A stretch of 10,381 bases of DNA, from NCBI GenBank assembly GCA_002319885.1, contig DCFT01000096.1:1616-11996 (forward strand). Direction: 5' to 3'. A program made the translations under genes and the position numbers. Below are positions 1-6,623 of this stretch, piece by piece. Under the pieces are notes generated by a model, which saw only the letters and a list, made by a program, of their open reading frames with translations, made no database searches and was not told the DNA's origin. This DNA is from Bacteroidales bacterium UBA1797. GTDB taxonomy: Bacteria > Bacteroidota > Bacteroidia > Bacteroidales > VadinHA17. Every line of letters begins with the position of its first letter. The first letter of the stretch is position 1.

Positions 1-642
1 CAATCAATTGAAGAGATACGCAATGCTGACGGTCCCTTTGCCAGTCTTAATGATTTTGTTACAAGGGTAAATCCCGGACTTGAACAGATAATTCTTCTTA
101 TAAAAGCCGGGGCATTCCGATTCACCGGGAAAAAGAAAGCAGTGCTTCTGTGGGAAGCACATATGATGATAAACAAGAACAAGCCCAATGGCATTCGTCC
201 ACTCTTCTCCTCTCCTGTACGTGATTTTTCTCTTCCCGATCTTGTCCAGGGAAAGATTGAAGATGTATATGACGAAATAGAACTATTTGGTTTTCCTGTA
301 ACAATGAGCTGGTTCGATATGCTGGAGACATCTTTCCGCGGAGAAGTCTCCGCACGGAATATGGGTGAGTATATTGGTAAGAAGATCAGGATGGTCGGAC
401 ACCTGGTTACGGTGAAATATATCAAGACGATAAAAAATGACTGGATGAATTTCGGATGCTTTATCGATGCCGAAGGCAATTTTTTCGACACAACCCATTT
501 CTCCCAATCACTTAAAAACTGGCCATTCAAAGGAAGCGGCACGTATCTTATCTTGGGAAAAGTCGTTGAAGAGTTCGGATTTCCTTCACTTGAGGTTGAG
601 AAAATGGCTAAGCTTCCGGTTAAGCCTGATCAGAGATACTAG
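1..642 (+). CDS. dnaE: DNA polymerase III alpha subunit (DnaE-type), C-terminal part
   Basis: Reading frame 1 is open from the first base to a TAG at 640-642, giving the last 213 residues of a longer protein whose start lies outside the window. The sequence begins QSIEEIRNADGPFASLNDF, followed by a helix-hairpin-helix-like LIKAGAFRFTGKKKAVLLWEAH (split here: LIKAGAFRF, then LLWEAH at residues 48-53 or so), which matches the region behind the polymerase core of bacterial C-family replicative polymerases. Residues about 124-205 form an OB-fold-like segment (IRMVGHLVTVKY, FIDAEGNFFDTTHF, VVEEFGFPSLEV), a single-strand DNA binding module in this family. The protein ends directly after this module (LPVKPDQRY), as I recall for the shorter, second DnaE form of Bacteroidota rather than the long main replicase; this subtype call is from memory and less certain. 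The ATG at 142 is internal, not the start. It converges on the RelA/SpoT gene with 137 bp between. Confidence 0.88.
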   Translation, partial: QSIEEIRNADGPFASLNDFVTRVNPGLEQIILLIKAGAFRFTGKKKAVLLWEAHMMINKNKPNGIRPLFSSPVRDFSLPDLVQGKIEDVYDEIELFGFPVTMSWFDMLETSFRGEVSARNMGEYIGKKIRMVGHLVTVKYIKTIKNDWMNFGCFIDAEGNFFDTTHFSQSLKNWPFKGSGTYLILGKVVEEFGFPSLEVEKMAKLPVKPDQRY

Positions 643-780
643 CCCCCGACCAGCCTGACGACGCTAGCGCGGATTTACAATCCGTGCTTGTTCACTGATT
701 GGCTGTAACATGTACTTATTATTGCTGGCACCGATTACAAATCGGCGCCAGCGAGGGCCAGCGAGGGCTTTGAGCCTTTT
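640..780. repeat. REPIN-like pair of inverted hairpin repeats between convergent genes
   Basis: Two hairpins lie 36 bp apart. Hairpin 1 (667-687) has arms GCGCGGATT and AATCCGTGC with a 3-nt loop TAC. Hairpin 2 (724-752) has arms GCTGGCACCGATT and AATCGGCGCCAGC with loop ACA and one A/C mismatch. Read on the - strand, hairpin 2 shares the pattern GCGCnGATTTnnAATCnGTGC with hairpin 1, including the GCGC/GTGC wobble at the same place, so the two are copies in opposite orientation. A tandem repeat CCAGCGAGGG occurs twice at 748-767. The outer borders also resemble each other in inverted sense (AGCCCCCG at 642-649 and its counterpart AGCCCTCG on the - strand near 769-762). Inverted pairs of short palindromes are how REPINs, mobilised by RAYT transposases, are built; that family assignment is inference. 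A weak 6-bp stem at 764-778 followed by TT might also end dnaE transcription. Confidence 0.7.
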
Positions 781-2957
781 CAATTATCATACCGGGACAC
801 TTTTAATATTCCTTTTATACCCTGTATTTTTCTCATAATTCCATAAAGGATATCGCTGTTAGGAACCATTATATTAAGTAATCCTTCAAATATGCCATCA
901 GTCATATTATAATTAAAACTCCTGATAACAGATTTGTAATCAGCAATTACGTCGGCAATTTTATTTACAATACCAGTATCTTCAATTCCTGTTATTTTGA
1001 CTGAAGCAATAAAAGAAGGACTGCTCTTGGATTTCGACCATCGGGCGGCTATTACCCTGTAGGGATATCTGGCCATCATATTATGCGCGTTAGGACAGCT
1101 TGTCCGATGTATTTTTATTCCTTCTGAGATAGTTACAAATCCAAAAACACTATCACCAAAGACCGGATTACAACATTTTGACAGTTTATAGTCAAGCCCC
1201 TCTACCCTGTCTTCAATAATAAGATAGTCTGATATCTGTGAATCAACCTGGTCCCTCAGGTCTTTTTCCGGGACAGGTGCTGCCGGAATATTTTCTTCTG
1301 TCAGTTCCTCCTTTAACAGCACCTCTTTTATCTGTAAAAGATCAATTTTCTCGATAGCAATAAGATAATAAAGATCCTGAGCTGTTTTCAGACTGAAAGA
1401 ATTGAGCAGTTTTTGTATCTGGAGGTCACCATATGTCATCTTCCAGTTCTTCATCCTTCGCATCAGTATCTCTTTTCCCTCAGCAGCTGCCATGGTTTTT
1501 TCTTCATTCAACACCTGCCTGATCTTTGTCTTTGCTTTTGTGGTAACAACAAACGATAACCAATCCTGTTTTGGTTTCTGGTTTTTAGACCGTATTATTG
1601 AAACATGATCACCGTTCTGTAAAACGTACTTTATTGTCACATTCTTTCCGTTCACCTTACCCCCGACGCATGATGATCCGACAGCTGTATGAATATCGAA
1701 TGCAAAATCAAGAACTGTGGCTCCGGCTGGCAACTGCCGAAGGTCGCCCTTTGGAGTAAAAATGAAAACTTCATCAGTGTATAAACCCGACCGCACCTGA
1801 TCGAGAAAATCCTTATCCTCTTTCTCGGATGATTCCAGTATCTCACGCATCTTCGACAGCCACGAATCGAGTCCGCCTTCACCTTTGATACCCTTATATT
1901 TAAAATGTGCTGCCAATCCTTTTTCTGCAATCTCATCCATACGTGTAGAACGGATCTGTACTTCAACCCATTTTCCTCTTGGTCCTACCACAGTAGTATG
2001 AAGTGATTCGTATCCGTTTGATTTTGGAATTGATATCCAATCGCGTAATCTGCTTGGGTTTGGCTGATATAAATCAGTTACAACGGAATAGGCTCTCCAG
2101 CAATCGGATTTTTCATTTTCTTCAGGACTGTCAATGATTATCCTGACAGCAAAAAGATCATAAACTTCCTCAAATTCCACTCCCTGCTTTTTCATTTTCA
2201 GCATTATGGAATGTATTGATTTAGTGCGGCTTTTAATTGTAAATCTAAAGCCCTGCTTCTCAAGCTTTTCTTTTAGTGGTAAAGAGAAATCCCTGATCAG
2301 TTTATTCCTTGAAGCAGTTGTTTGTTTCAGGCGGCAATCCACATACGAGTATTGTTCAGGCTCAAGATATTTGACAGCCAGGTCCTCCATCTCCGATTTG
2401 ATGTTATAGAAACCAAGCCGGTGCGCCAGGGGAGCATAAAGGAAATAGGTTTCCGATGCCAGTGGCAGCCGGTCTTTCTCAGGTGCATTGTCGAGGTTAC
2501 GCATATACTCAAGCCGTTCGATAAGCTTAATAAGTATTACTCTAACATCATCAGCAAGACTTAAAAGCAGTTTTCGGAAATTTTCTGACTGGTATGACGA
2601 TTGCATGGAATCGATACTTGTTATCCTTGCAAACCCATTCAATATCTCAACAGTTTTTTTCCCGAATTCTTTTTCAAGCTCTTTGGGTGACAGACTAAGG
2701 TTATTATAAGAATCGTGTAATAACGCAGTAATAATAGATGTAAGCCCAAGTCCCATCTCACCTGCTATTATTCTTGCAACGGACAGTGCATGAAGGATCT
2801 CGGGTTCTCCGGTAAGAATTATCTTGTCACCGCAAGCCTTTACAGCCAGGTCCAGTGCCTTACGGATAACAAAGGTTTCTTCAGGAGAGACAGTGGTCTT
2901 TGCAGCCTGAAGCAAAGCTCTGTAGGCATTATTTATTTTCTGTGTGTCGGCACTCAT
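780..2957 (-). CDS. relA: Long RelA/SpoT-family (p)ppGpp synthetase with degenerate hydrolase site
   Basis: This 725-aa protein has the full order of a long RSH alarmone enzyme. Residues ~30-200 are the HD hydrolase fold, ~235-355 the synthetase, ~394-456 a TGS domain (DEVFIFTPKGDLRQLPAGAT), then a helical segment, a zinc-finger-like region (C595, C596, H617, C621) and a C-terminal ACT domain (~653-725). The synthetase is intact: IKSRTKSIHSI, YDLFAVRI (D267), RLRDWISIPKSNGYESLHTT and VEVQIRS (E332), so it should transfer pyrophosphate from ATP to GDP/GTP during starvation. The hydrolase is not: the usual HDxxED reads HDSYNN (H81, D82, N85, N86), and the usual DRLHNMRT reads ERLEYMRN (147-154). 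H56 is kept. I infer a mainly synthetase-only enzyme, with a separate hydrolase elsewhere in the genome. Start ATG at 2955-2957 follows AAAGGCTG. The gene stands alone, downstream of a strong terminator. The symbol is by function; the locus could also be named rel/spoT. Confidence 0.93.
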   Translation of the reverse strand: MSADTQKINNAYRALLQAAKTTVSPEETFVIRKALDLAVKACGDKIILTGEPEILHALSVARIIAGEMGLGLTSIITALLHDSYNNLSLSPKELEKEFGKKTVEILNGFARITSIDSMQSSYQSENFRKLLLSLADDVRVILIKLIERLEYMRNLDNAPEKDRLPLASETYFLYAPLAHRLGFYNIKSEMEDLAVKYLEPEQYSYVDCRLKQTTASRNKLIRDFSLPLKEKLEKQGFRFTIKSRTKSIHSIMLKMKKQGVEFEEVYDLFAVRIIIDSPEENEKSDCWRAYSVVTDLYQPNPSRLRDWISIPKSNGYESLHTTVVGPRGKWVEVQIRSTRMDEIAEKGLAAHFKYKGIKGEGGLDSWLSKMREILESSEKEDKDFLDQVRSGLYTDEVFIFTPKGDLRQLPAGATVLDFAFDIHTAVGSSCVGGKVNGKNVTIKYVLQNGDHVSIIRSKNQKPKQDWLSFVVTTKAKTKIRQVLNEEKTMAAAEGKEILMRRMKNWKMTYGDLQIQKLLNSFSLKTAQDLYYLIAIEKIDLLQIKEVLLKEELTEENIPAAPVPEKDLRDQVDSQISDYLIIEDRVEGLDYKLSKCCNPVFGDSVFGFVTISEGIKIHRTSCPNAHNMMARYPYRVIAARWSKSKSSPSFIASVKITGIEDTGIVNKIADVIADYKSVIRSFNYNMTDGIFEGLLNIMVPNSDILYGIMRKIQGIKGILKVSRYDN

Positions 2958-3019
2958 CAGCCTTTATATATAGATTTAAGCAATTAACTAAAAAACTCTC
3001 TAAATAGTTCTGATAATGC

Positions 3020-3054
3020 AAAAAAAAAATCCCGGTACTTTCTGGGAACCGGGA
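3020..3054 (-). terminator. Rho-independent terminator of the DUF6588-like gene
   Basis: On the - strand, a 7-bp stem TCCCGGT / ACCGGGA (plus-strand arms 3030-3036 and 3048-3054, 11-nt loop) is followed directly by ten T residues (A run 3020-3029 on the + strand). It lies 24 bp after the stop of the outer-membrane protein gene and upstream of the RelA/SpoT gene, so it should separate the two transcripts. Confidence 0.9.
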
Positions 3055-3078
3055 ATTTCATAATGTTAAGTTAGTTTC

Positions 3079-4155
3079 TTATCTGAATGAAAATCCAAGC
3101 CCTGTTGTCAGAACATTATACTGAGCCCGTGTATAGTCAATATGTATAGTAACGATGGCAAGCTTTACTCTGAAACCGATATTGGCTCTCATACCTGAGA
3201 AATTTTTAATATCCATTTTCGGGAAATCTGTACCTTTTTTAACACCACTGTCATTATATTCTGCATGAGGTACCGGAGAAGCAACAACTACAGGTAAAGG
3301 AAAATTGCCGGAGAGCTCCATAACAGTTCTCGTTTTAGCATACCCGATTCCACCATAAAACGTAATTACGGGCAGGTTAAGTGAAGCAATTGCACTTACA
3401 TTCAAGGCTCCTACAGAAACCTTCATATTCTGGCTATTAAAAGCGGTTGCCGGATTTATTGTCGTATATGCCTGCACAACGGAAGGATCGGGGTCCAAAC
3501 CCAGCGGAACATCGGCCATCAGCTTAGTATATCCTGCAAATAGTGATACATCAAATGGCAGAATTTTATTACCCGGAAGATATTGAGTCAGGTTATGAAG
3601 CAGACCTACACCCCACAGGGAAACATCCCCGTCCTTAATCTTTATTTTAGGTATGAATCTTACCTTCAATTCTGATCCTAATGGCAAACCAATACCTACC
3701 TGTGCTGTAGGAACTGGTATATATCTCCAGTTTGCTCCCTTTGGAGCATTAAAACTGGCAAGAGTAACTCCGTTTGAAGAATAACTCATAAGCGGGCCCG
3801 ATTTATCAGGACCCGCAACAGTAGAAGAAATTCCTGCACCGGTTACTGACGATGAGAGACCAATCTTTGATGCATCAAATGTTTGAGCAGATGTCGGAAC
3901 TATTCCGGCACTGGCACTAAATGTTATATCAAAACCGCCAAATTTATGAGGCTTTGCAGTGTTGTACCATCCACCATTCAGACCAGCTCCAAAAGCATTT
4001 GCCCATGGTGTTATATAAGCCTCAAGGTATTTTACTCCGTCAGCCGGAGCGGTTCTGAGAAAATCGACATCCTTGAATTGTGAAAAGGACGTCACTGAAA
4101 ATAACAATAAACTTATAATCAGAAGTCCGGATCGGGTTTTAAATTTATTACTCAT
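3079..4155 (-). CDS. DUF6588-like exported protein, probable outer-membrane beta-barrel
   Basis: This 358-aa protein begins with a basic N-terminus and a hydrophobic stretch (LLIISLLLFSVTSFS, residues 11-25), followed by Q26: a clear Sec signal peptide with likely cleavage at SFS/Q. The mature part starts with FKDVDFLRTAP and YLEAYITPWANAFGAGLNGGWYNTAKPHKFGGFD, the pattern I associate with the Bacteroidota DUF6588 family. The rest is rich in glycine and alternating hydrophobic and polar stretches, with small, serine- and glycine-rich loops, and it ends in TTGLGFSFR, resembling a closing barrel strand with aromatic residues. I infer an outer-membrane beta-barrel; ligand and role are unknown. 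It follows the sigma/DUF4252 cluster on the same strand, 142 bp behind the second DUF4252 gene, but has its own -7 box and a strong terminator, so it may be transcribed alone. Family assignment is from memory. Confidence 0.8.
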   Translation of the reverse strand: MSNKFKTRSGLLIISLLLFSVTSFSQFKDVDFLRTAPADGVKYLEAYITPWANAFGAGLNGGWYNTAKPHKFGGFDITFSASAGIVPTSAQTFDASKIGLSSSVTGAGISSTVAGPDKSGPLMSYSSNGVTLASFNAPKGANWRYIPVPTAQVGIGLPLGSELKVRFIPKIKIKDGDVSLWGVGLLHNLTQYLPGNKILPFDVSLFAGYTKLMADVPLGLDPDPSVVQAYTTINPATAFNSQNMKVSVGALNVSAIASLNLPVITFYGGIGYAKTRTVMELSGNFPLPVVVASPVPHAEYNDSGVKKGTDFPKMDIKNFSGMRANIGFRVKLAIVTIHIDYTRAQYNVLTTGLGFSFR

Positions 4156-4188
4156 AGCGTTAGAATTGGTTCATATTTCGAATTCATA

Positions 4189-4196
4189 CAAATATA
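4189..4196 (-). promoter_or_regulatory. Bacteroidota -7 box upstream of the DUF6588-like gene
   Basis: The - strand reads TATATTTG, an exact match to the Bacteroidota sigma-ABfr -7 consensus TAnnTTTG, 33 bp upstream of the start codon at 4155. This would place transcription start near 4182 with a leader of about 25 nt. The nearest TTTG upstream (4222-4225 on the complementary strand) is 25 bp away, more than the usual 19-21, so the -33 element is weak or absent. Confidence 0.5.
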
Positions 4197-4297
4197 AAAA
4201 AATCAAGCTTAAGCCGCACTGCAAATTCAGCCACATCCTGTTAATAGACCGGATAATTCGAAATATGGTTGCGCCGGGTATTCAACAAAACTGCGAT

Positions 4298-4825
4298 TTA
4301 TTCTTCAGGACTTTTCTTATCGATCTTGTCGAGACTTTTAAGTTCCTGCATGTCAAGACTTTTCGATAAATCAGAAATATTCTTAAGATTGAGTTCTCCT
4401 TTTATAGAAATAAGGGAATTTCCTCCCGGGCCACCGGTTATTACAAGCAGTTCAGTAATAATATTCCCTTTTTGTTTTATAAGGAACTTAGTAACATCCT
4501 GTCCGCCTTTGACAACCATAAGTTCTTCGTATACCGACAAGTCAAGTTTCTTGCTCAGCTCCGTATAAAAATTGAGGTTTTTGTTCAAAAGTGAATCTTC
4601 CACTGAAAGTATTTTGATTGATTTAAGATGGCTTATGATATCGTCTGCATCTTTTTTCTCAGTCTCATTATTGGCAAACATACTGAACATTTTACTTGAT
4701 ATGGTAACCACGGTGAATCCCGGTTTTTCAGAGTACTTGTTAAACATATCATCAACCGGATTGCTTTGTGACTGCATTATCAGGGTAAGGCACAGTGCGG
4801 TGAAGGAAAGAATAATCTTTTTCAT
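4298..4825 (-). CDS. DUF4252 domain protein, exported (second paralogue)
   Basis: This 175-aa protein has an N-terminal signal peptide (MKKIILSFTALCLTLIMQS, then QSNP) with no lipobox-type cysteine at the cleavage site. The mature sequence starts VDDMFNKYSEKPGFTVVTISSKMFSMF, the characteristic opening of DUF4252 proteins, and continues with a conserved central pattern (SIKILSVED, LDLSVYEELMVVKGG, LLVITGGPGGNSLISIKGEL). The tail is charged and lysine-rich. It shares order and motifs with the protein at 5975-6475. Function is unknown; export to the periplasm is inferred from the signal peptide. It starts only 11 bp after the stop of the putative anti-sigma gene, so the two are almost surely co-transcribed. 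That linkage suggests it is either a target of, or a sensor feeding into, the sigma/anti-sigma pair. Confidence 0.87.
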   Translation of the reverse strand: MKKIILSFTALCLTLIMQSQSNPVDDMFNKYSEKPGFTVVTISSKMFSMFANNETEKKDADDIISHLKSIKILSVEDSLLNKNLNFYTELSKKLDLSVYEELMVVKGGQDVTKFLIKQKGNIITELLVITGGPGGNSLISIKGELNLKNISDLSKSLDMQELKSLDKIDKKSPEE

Positions 4826-4836
4826 ATCATTGATTT

Positions 4837-5445
4837 TTATTTATTTGTTTTCTTATCGGCAGGAACATTAGTTATTTTTAGGGCCTTTTGAAGATAATCG
4901 AGATTTTTCAGGTTTTTCTCAATAATTCTGGCAGATTTATTGATTGGTTCAAACCCTTTTTTTGCCATCTCATTCATTTTTCCTACCGGCTCAAGTTCCT
5001 GAGCTCCTTGATTAAGCTGAGAAGAGACATCCCGAAGAATCTTTATGGTTTCTGCATATGCAATCTGAGGATCTGAAAATGTATCCTCCGAAACGGTTCT
5101 GCTGGCAAAAAAGAAGTAAGATCCTGCCAGTATAAGTATCCCGGCAGCGGCACCAAGCAATGGAAGGAGATACTTTTTTAATTTTTGTGATCCGTTCCTT
5201 AATCCTGAGGCATCAATACCCGCCAGAATCCTTGCTTCAAAGTCAACATCGGGTTCGGGAATGCCGGAAGATTCAGTATAGTAGCTGAATATAAGCCTCT
5301 CTGACTCATAACCTTCAGGGATATTGCCTTTCCTGAAAAAATCTCTTAAGGCTCGCTCCTCCTCATCTGAAGTTTCTCCGCTATAATACTTTTCTATTAA
5401 CCTCTTCAGTTCCTCTTCGTTCATATTGATATTTATTAAATTCAT
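4837..5445 (-). CDS. Putative membrane-anchored anti-sigma factor
   Basis: This 202-aa protein has a cytoplasmic N-terminus of about 90 residues containing LKRLIEKYYSGETSDEEERALRDFF (KYYSGETSDEEE at 19-30), which resembles the sigma-binding N-terminus of Bacteroidota anti-sigma factors. A single membrane segment follows at about 92-113 (LLPLLGAAAGILILAGSYFF), then a periplasmic part (DPQIAYAETIKILRDVSSQLNQ) that is helical and rich in charged residues. There is no HxxxCxxC zinc motif and no FecR domain. The gene overlaps the 3' end of the ECF sigma gene by 65 bp if the first ATG (5443-5445) is used, or 44 bp with the second Met (5422-5424, giving MNEEEL). The first has a purine-rich AAGAG just before it. 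Overlap with the sigma gene and the one-span topology support the anti-sigma role; no direct sequence proof is possible here. Confidence 0.72.
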   Translation of the reverse strand: MNLININMNEEELKRLIEKYYSGETSDEEERALRDFFRKGNIPEGYESERLIFSYYTESSGIPEPDVDFEARILAGIDASGLRNGSQKLKKYLLPLLGAAAGILILAGSYFFFASRTVSEDTFSDPQIAYAETIKILRDVSSQLNQGAQELEPVGKMNEMAKKGFEPINKSARIIEKNLKNLDYLQKALKITNVPADKKTNK

Positions 5446-5923
5446 CTCTTATCATTTTCCTGGCTCTAGACAGGGTAACTCTGAGCGTATTAATGTTCTG
5501 TTCTGTTTTGTGAGCAATCTCCTCATATGAAAGTCCATCTATATCTTTTAGTTTTATCACATCTCTATAAATTTCAGGCAACTGACCGATGATCTGATGA
5601 ATGATATCATCCGATTCTTTGTTCTCCATCAGCACATAAGGTGATGAATTATCTGAAATCCGAATATCCCTGCCGTCGTTAATATCCTGGATAATATGCT
5701 TTTTTTTTCTGATCTGATCAATACAATAATTCTTTGTCATTGTTGTCGCAAGTGCTCCCAGGCTGTTATACTCTTTGAGTCTTGTTCCCATGTTCCAGAG
5801 CTTGATGAATATCTCCTGGACGGCATCTTCCGCCTCCTCCTGGTTACGGAGGATACGGAAGGCATAGCCATACAGAGTACGGTTTAGCTGATGGACAAGA
5901 TTGTTAAAATCAGCTTTGGTCAT
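5381..5923 (-). CDS. RNA polymerase ECF-type sigma-70 factor
   Basis: This 180-aa protein has the size and both domains of an ECF sigma factor. Region 2 covers about residues 6-75, with LYGYAFRILRNQEEAEDAVQ (18-37), EIFIKLW and the DQIRKKKH end of region 2.4, which binds the core enzyme and the -10 element. Region 4 covers about 106-160, with LPEIYRDVIKLKDIDGLSYE (115-134) and EEIAHKTEQNINTLRVTLSRAR, a helix-turn-helix for the -35 element. There is no C-terminal extension beyond a short charged tail. The ATG at 5921-5923 is preceded by AAAAGA. It lies 51 bp after a DUF4252 gene and overlaps the putative anti-sigma gene. A run of nine A residues encodes the lysines at 73-75, a possible slippage site. 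The regulon is unknown; self-regulation of this locus is a common pattern for such factors and is inferred. Confidence 0.93.
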   Translation of the reverse strand: MTKADFNNLVHQLNRTLYGYAFRILRNQEEAEDAVQEIFIKLWNMGTRLKEYNSLGALATTMTKNYCIDQIRKKKHIIQDINDGRDIRISDNSSPYVLMENKESDDIIHQIIGQLPEIYRDVIKLKDIDGLSYEEIAHKTEQNINTLRVTLSRARKMIRDEFNKYQYERRGTEEVNRKVL

Positions 5924-5974
5924 TCTTTTAATACACAGATAAAATTGTTATTATAAAGATAATTACAATATTAA

Positions 5975-6475
5975 TTATTCATTATCCGGAATTAATTTCA
6001 ATCTATGGTCTCTCTCAGCATCTTTTGCAAACTTCTTTGCCTCTTCATATGTCATATTTCCTTTTATCTGAATAATGGCATTATCATCTCCTCCGGCTAT
6101 CAGGAGAAATTCTTTGAATCTGTTACCCTCTGAGCGTACGAGCATTCTGAGATTCTCATCCGAATTTTTTACCCGCATGAACTCCTCATAGTTTTTCAGA
6201 TCGATATCTTTTATCACTTCGTTGTAAAAGTTTTCGACATTCATTGTTTTATCTTCCTGAGCAAGGACACGAATTTCCGTAATATTCAGAGGAAAGGAGT
6301 TATCTTCATCATTGTCTCCCAGCAGATGAGCCAGTTTAAGCAAGCCGCCGTTTATGGTAACTGTTGTAAAACCATCTTTGCCGGCATATCTGTCAAACAA
6401 TTCATCAATAGATTTCTGACTGTAAGCAAGTGATGCTGTAATTGTCAGAACAATAGTAAATAAAAGCTTTTTCAT
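5975..6475 (-). CDS. DUF4252 domain protein, exported (first paralogue)
   Basis: This 166-aa protein has a signal peptide (MKKLLFTIVLTITASLAYS, cleavage before Q20) and then KSIDELFDRYAGKDGFTTVTINGGLL, the DUF4252 opening. The conserved middle (ITEIRVLAQED, IDLKNYEEFMRVKNSDENLRML) and the region FLLIAGGDDNAIIQIKGNMTYEEA line up with the paralogue at 4298-4825, which points to an old duplication on either side of the sigma/anti-sigma pair. It lacks the paralogue's long lysine-rich tail and ends in LKLIPDNE. It is the first gene of the - strand cluster, 51 bp ahead of the sigma gene. Role unknown; a periplasmic location follows from the signal peptide. The 148 bp upstream contain a palindrome and a mobile-type repeat rather than an obvious consensus promoter. 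Confidence 0.87.
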   Translation of the reverse strand: MKKLLFTIVLTITASLAYSQKSIDELFDRYAGKDGFTTVTINGGLLKLAHLLGDNDEDNSFPLNITEIRVLAQEDKTMNVENFYNEVIKDIDLKNYEEFMRVKNSDENLRMLVRSEGNRFKEFLLIAGGDDNAIIQIKGNMTYEEAKKFAKDAERDHRLKLIPDNE

Positions 6476-6510
6476 AACGAAAGTATTAAATTATTAATTG
6501 GTTTTAATAC

Positions 6511-6534
6511 ATGACGCAGATGATCTGCTTTCAT
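6511..6534. promoter_or_regulatory. Candidate operator palindrome upstream of the DUF4252/sigma cluster
   Basis: A perfect palindrome GCAGAT-G-ATCTGC (6516-6528) sits 41 bp ahead of the first DUF4252 start codon. ATGA on the left (6511-6514) and TCAT on the right (6531-6534) extend the symmetry with a one-base offset. The position fits a regulator-binding site for the cluster. No protein is assigned, and chance occurrence in AT-rich DNA cannot be ruled out. Confidence 0.3.
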
Positions 6535-6578
6535 TACAGACACCAGGAAATAAAATAAAAGATGGGTTATCATATTAT

Positions 6579-6605
6579 TAGAGACGCGCAAATTGAGCGT
6601 CTCTA
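6579..6605. repeat. Palindromic dispersed-repeat-like hairpin (TAGAGACGC / GCGTCTCTA)
   Basis: Perfect 9-bp arms TAGAGACGC (6579-6587) and GCGTCTCTA (6597-6605) enclose a 9-nt loop. The motif resembles a very common dispersed palindrome with AGAGACGCG...CGCGTCTCT ends that I recall from Bacteroidota and cyanobacterial intergenic regions; this is from memory. It lies just after the stop of the dehydrogenase gene (- strand), so its RNA hairpin could also help end that transcript, although the following bases (TAATAATAT) are only partly T-rich. Confidence 0.6.
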
Positions 6606-6623
6606 CAGAAACGTAATGAAATA

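Noticed and set aside
667..752. CRISPR-like array from two repeats with a spacer
   Set aside because: Only two copies, in opposite orientation, each a hairpin; no direct repeat unit and no cas genes.
1652..1966. 104-aa - strand frame
   Set aside because: Lies fully inside the RelA/SpoT gene in another frame; no start signal or family pattern, while the long frame has clear domains here.
4205..4214. AAGCTTAAGC palindrome followed on the - strand by a T run, as a terminator of the second DUF4252 gene
   Set aside because: The palindrome leaves no loop, so no stable RNA hairpin can form; the T run more likely belongs to the promoter region of the next gene.
4073..4369. 98-aa + strand frame across the DUF6588/DUF4252 gap
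   Set aside because: Overlaps two real - strand genes at its ends and has no recognisable motifs; the gap is better explained by the -7 box of the DUF6588-like gene.
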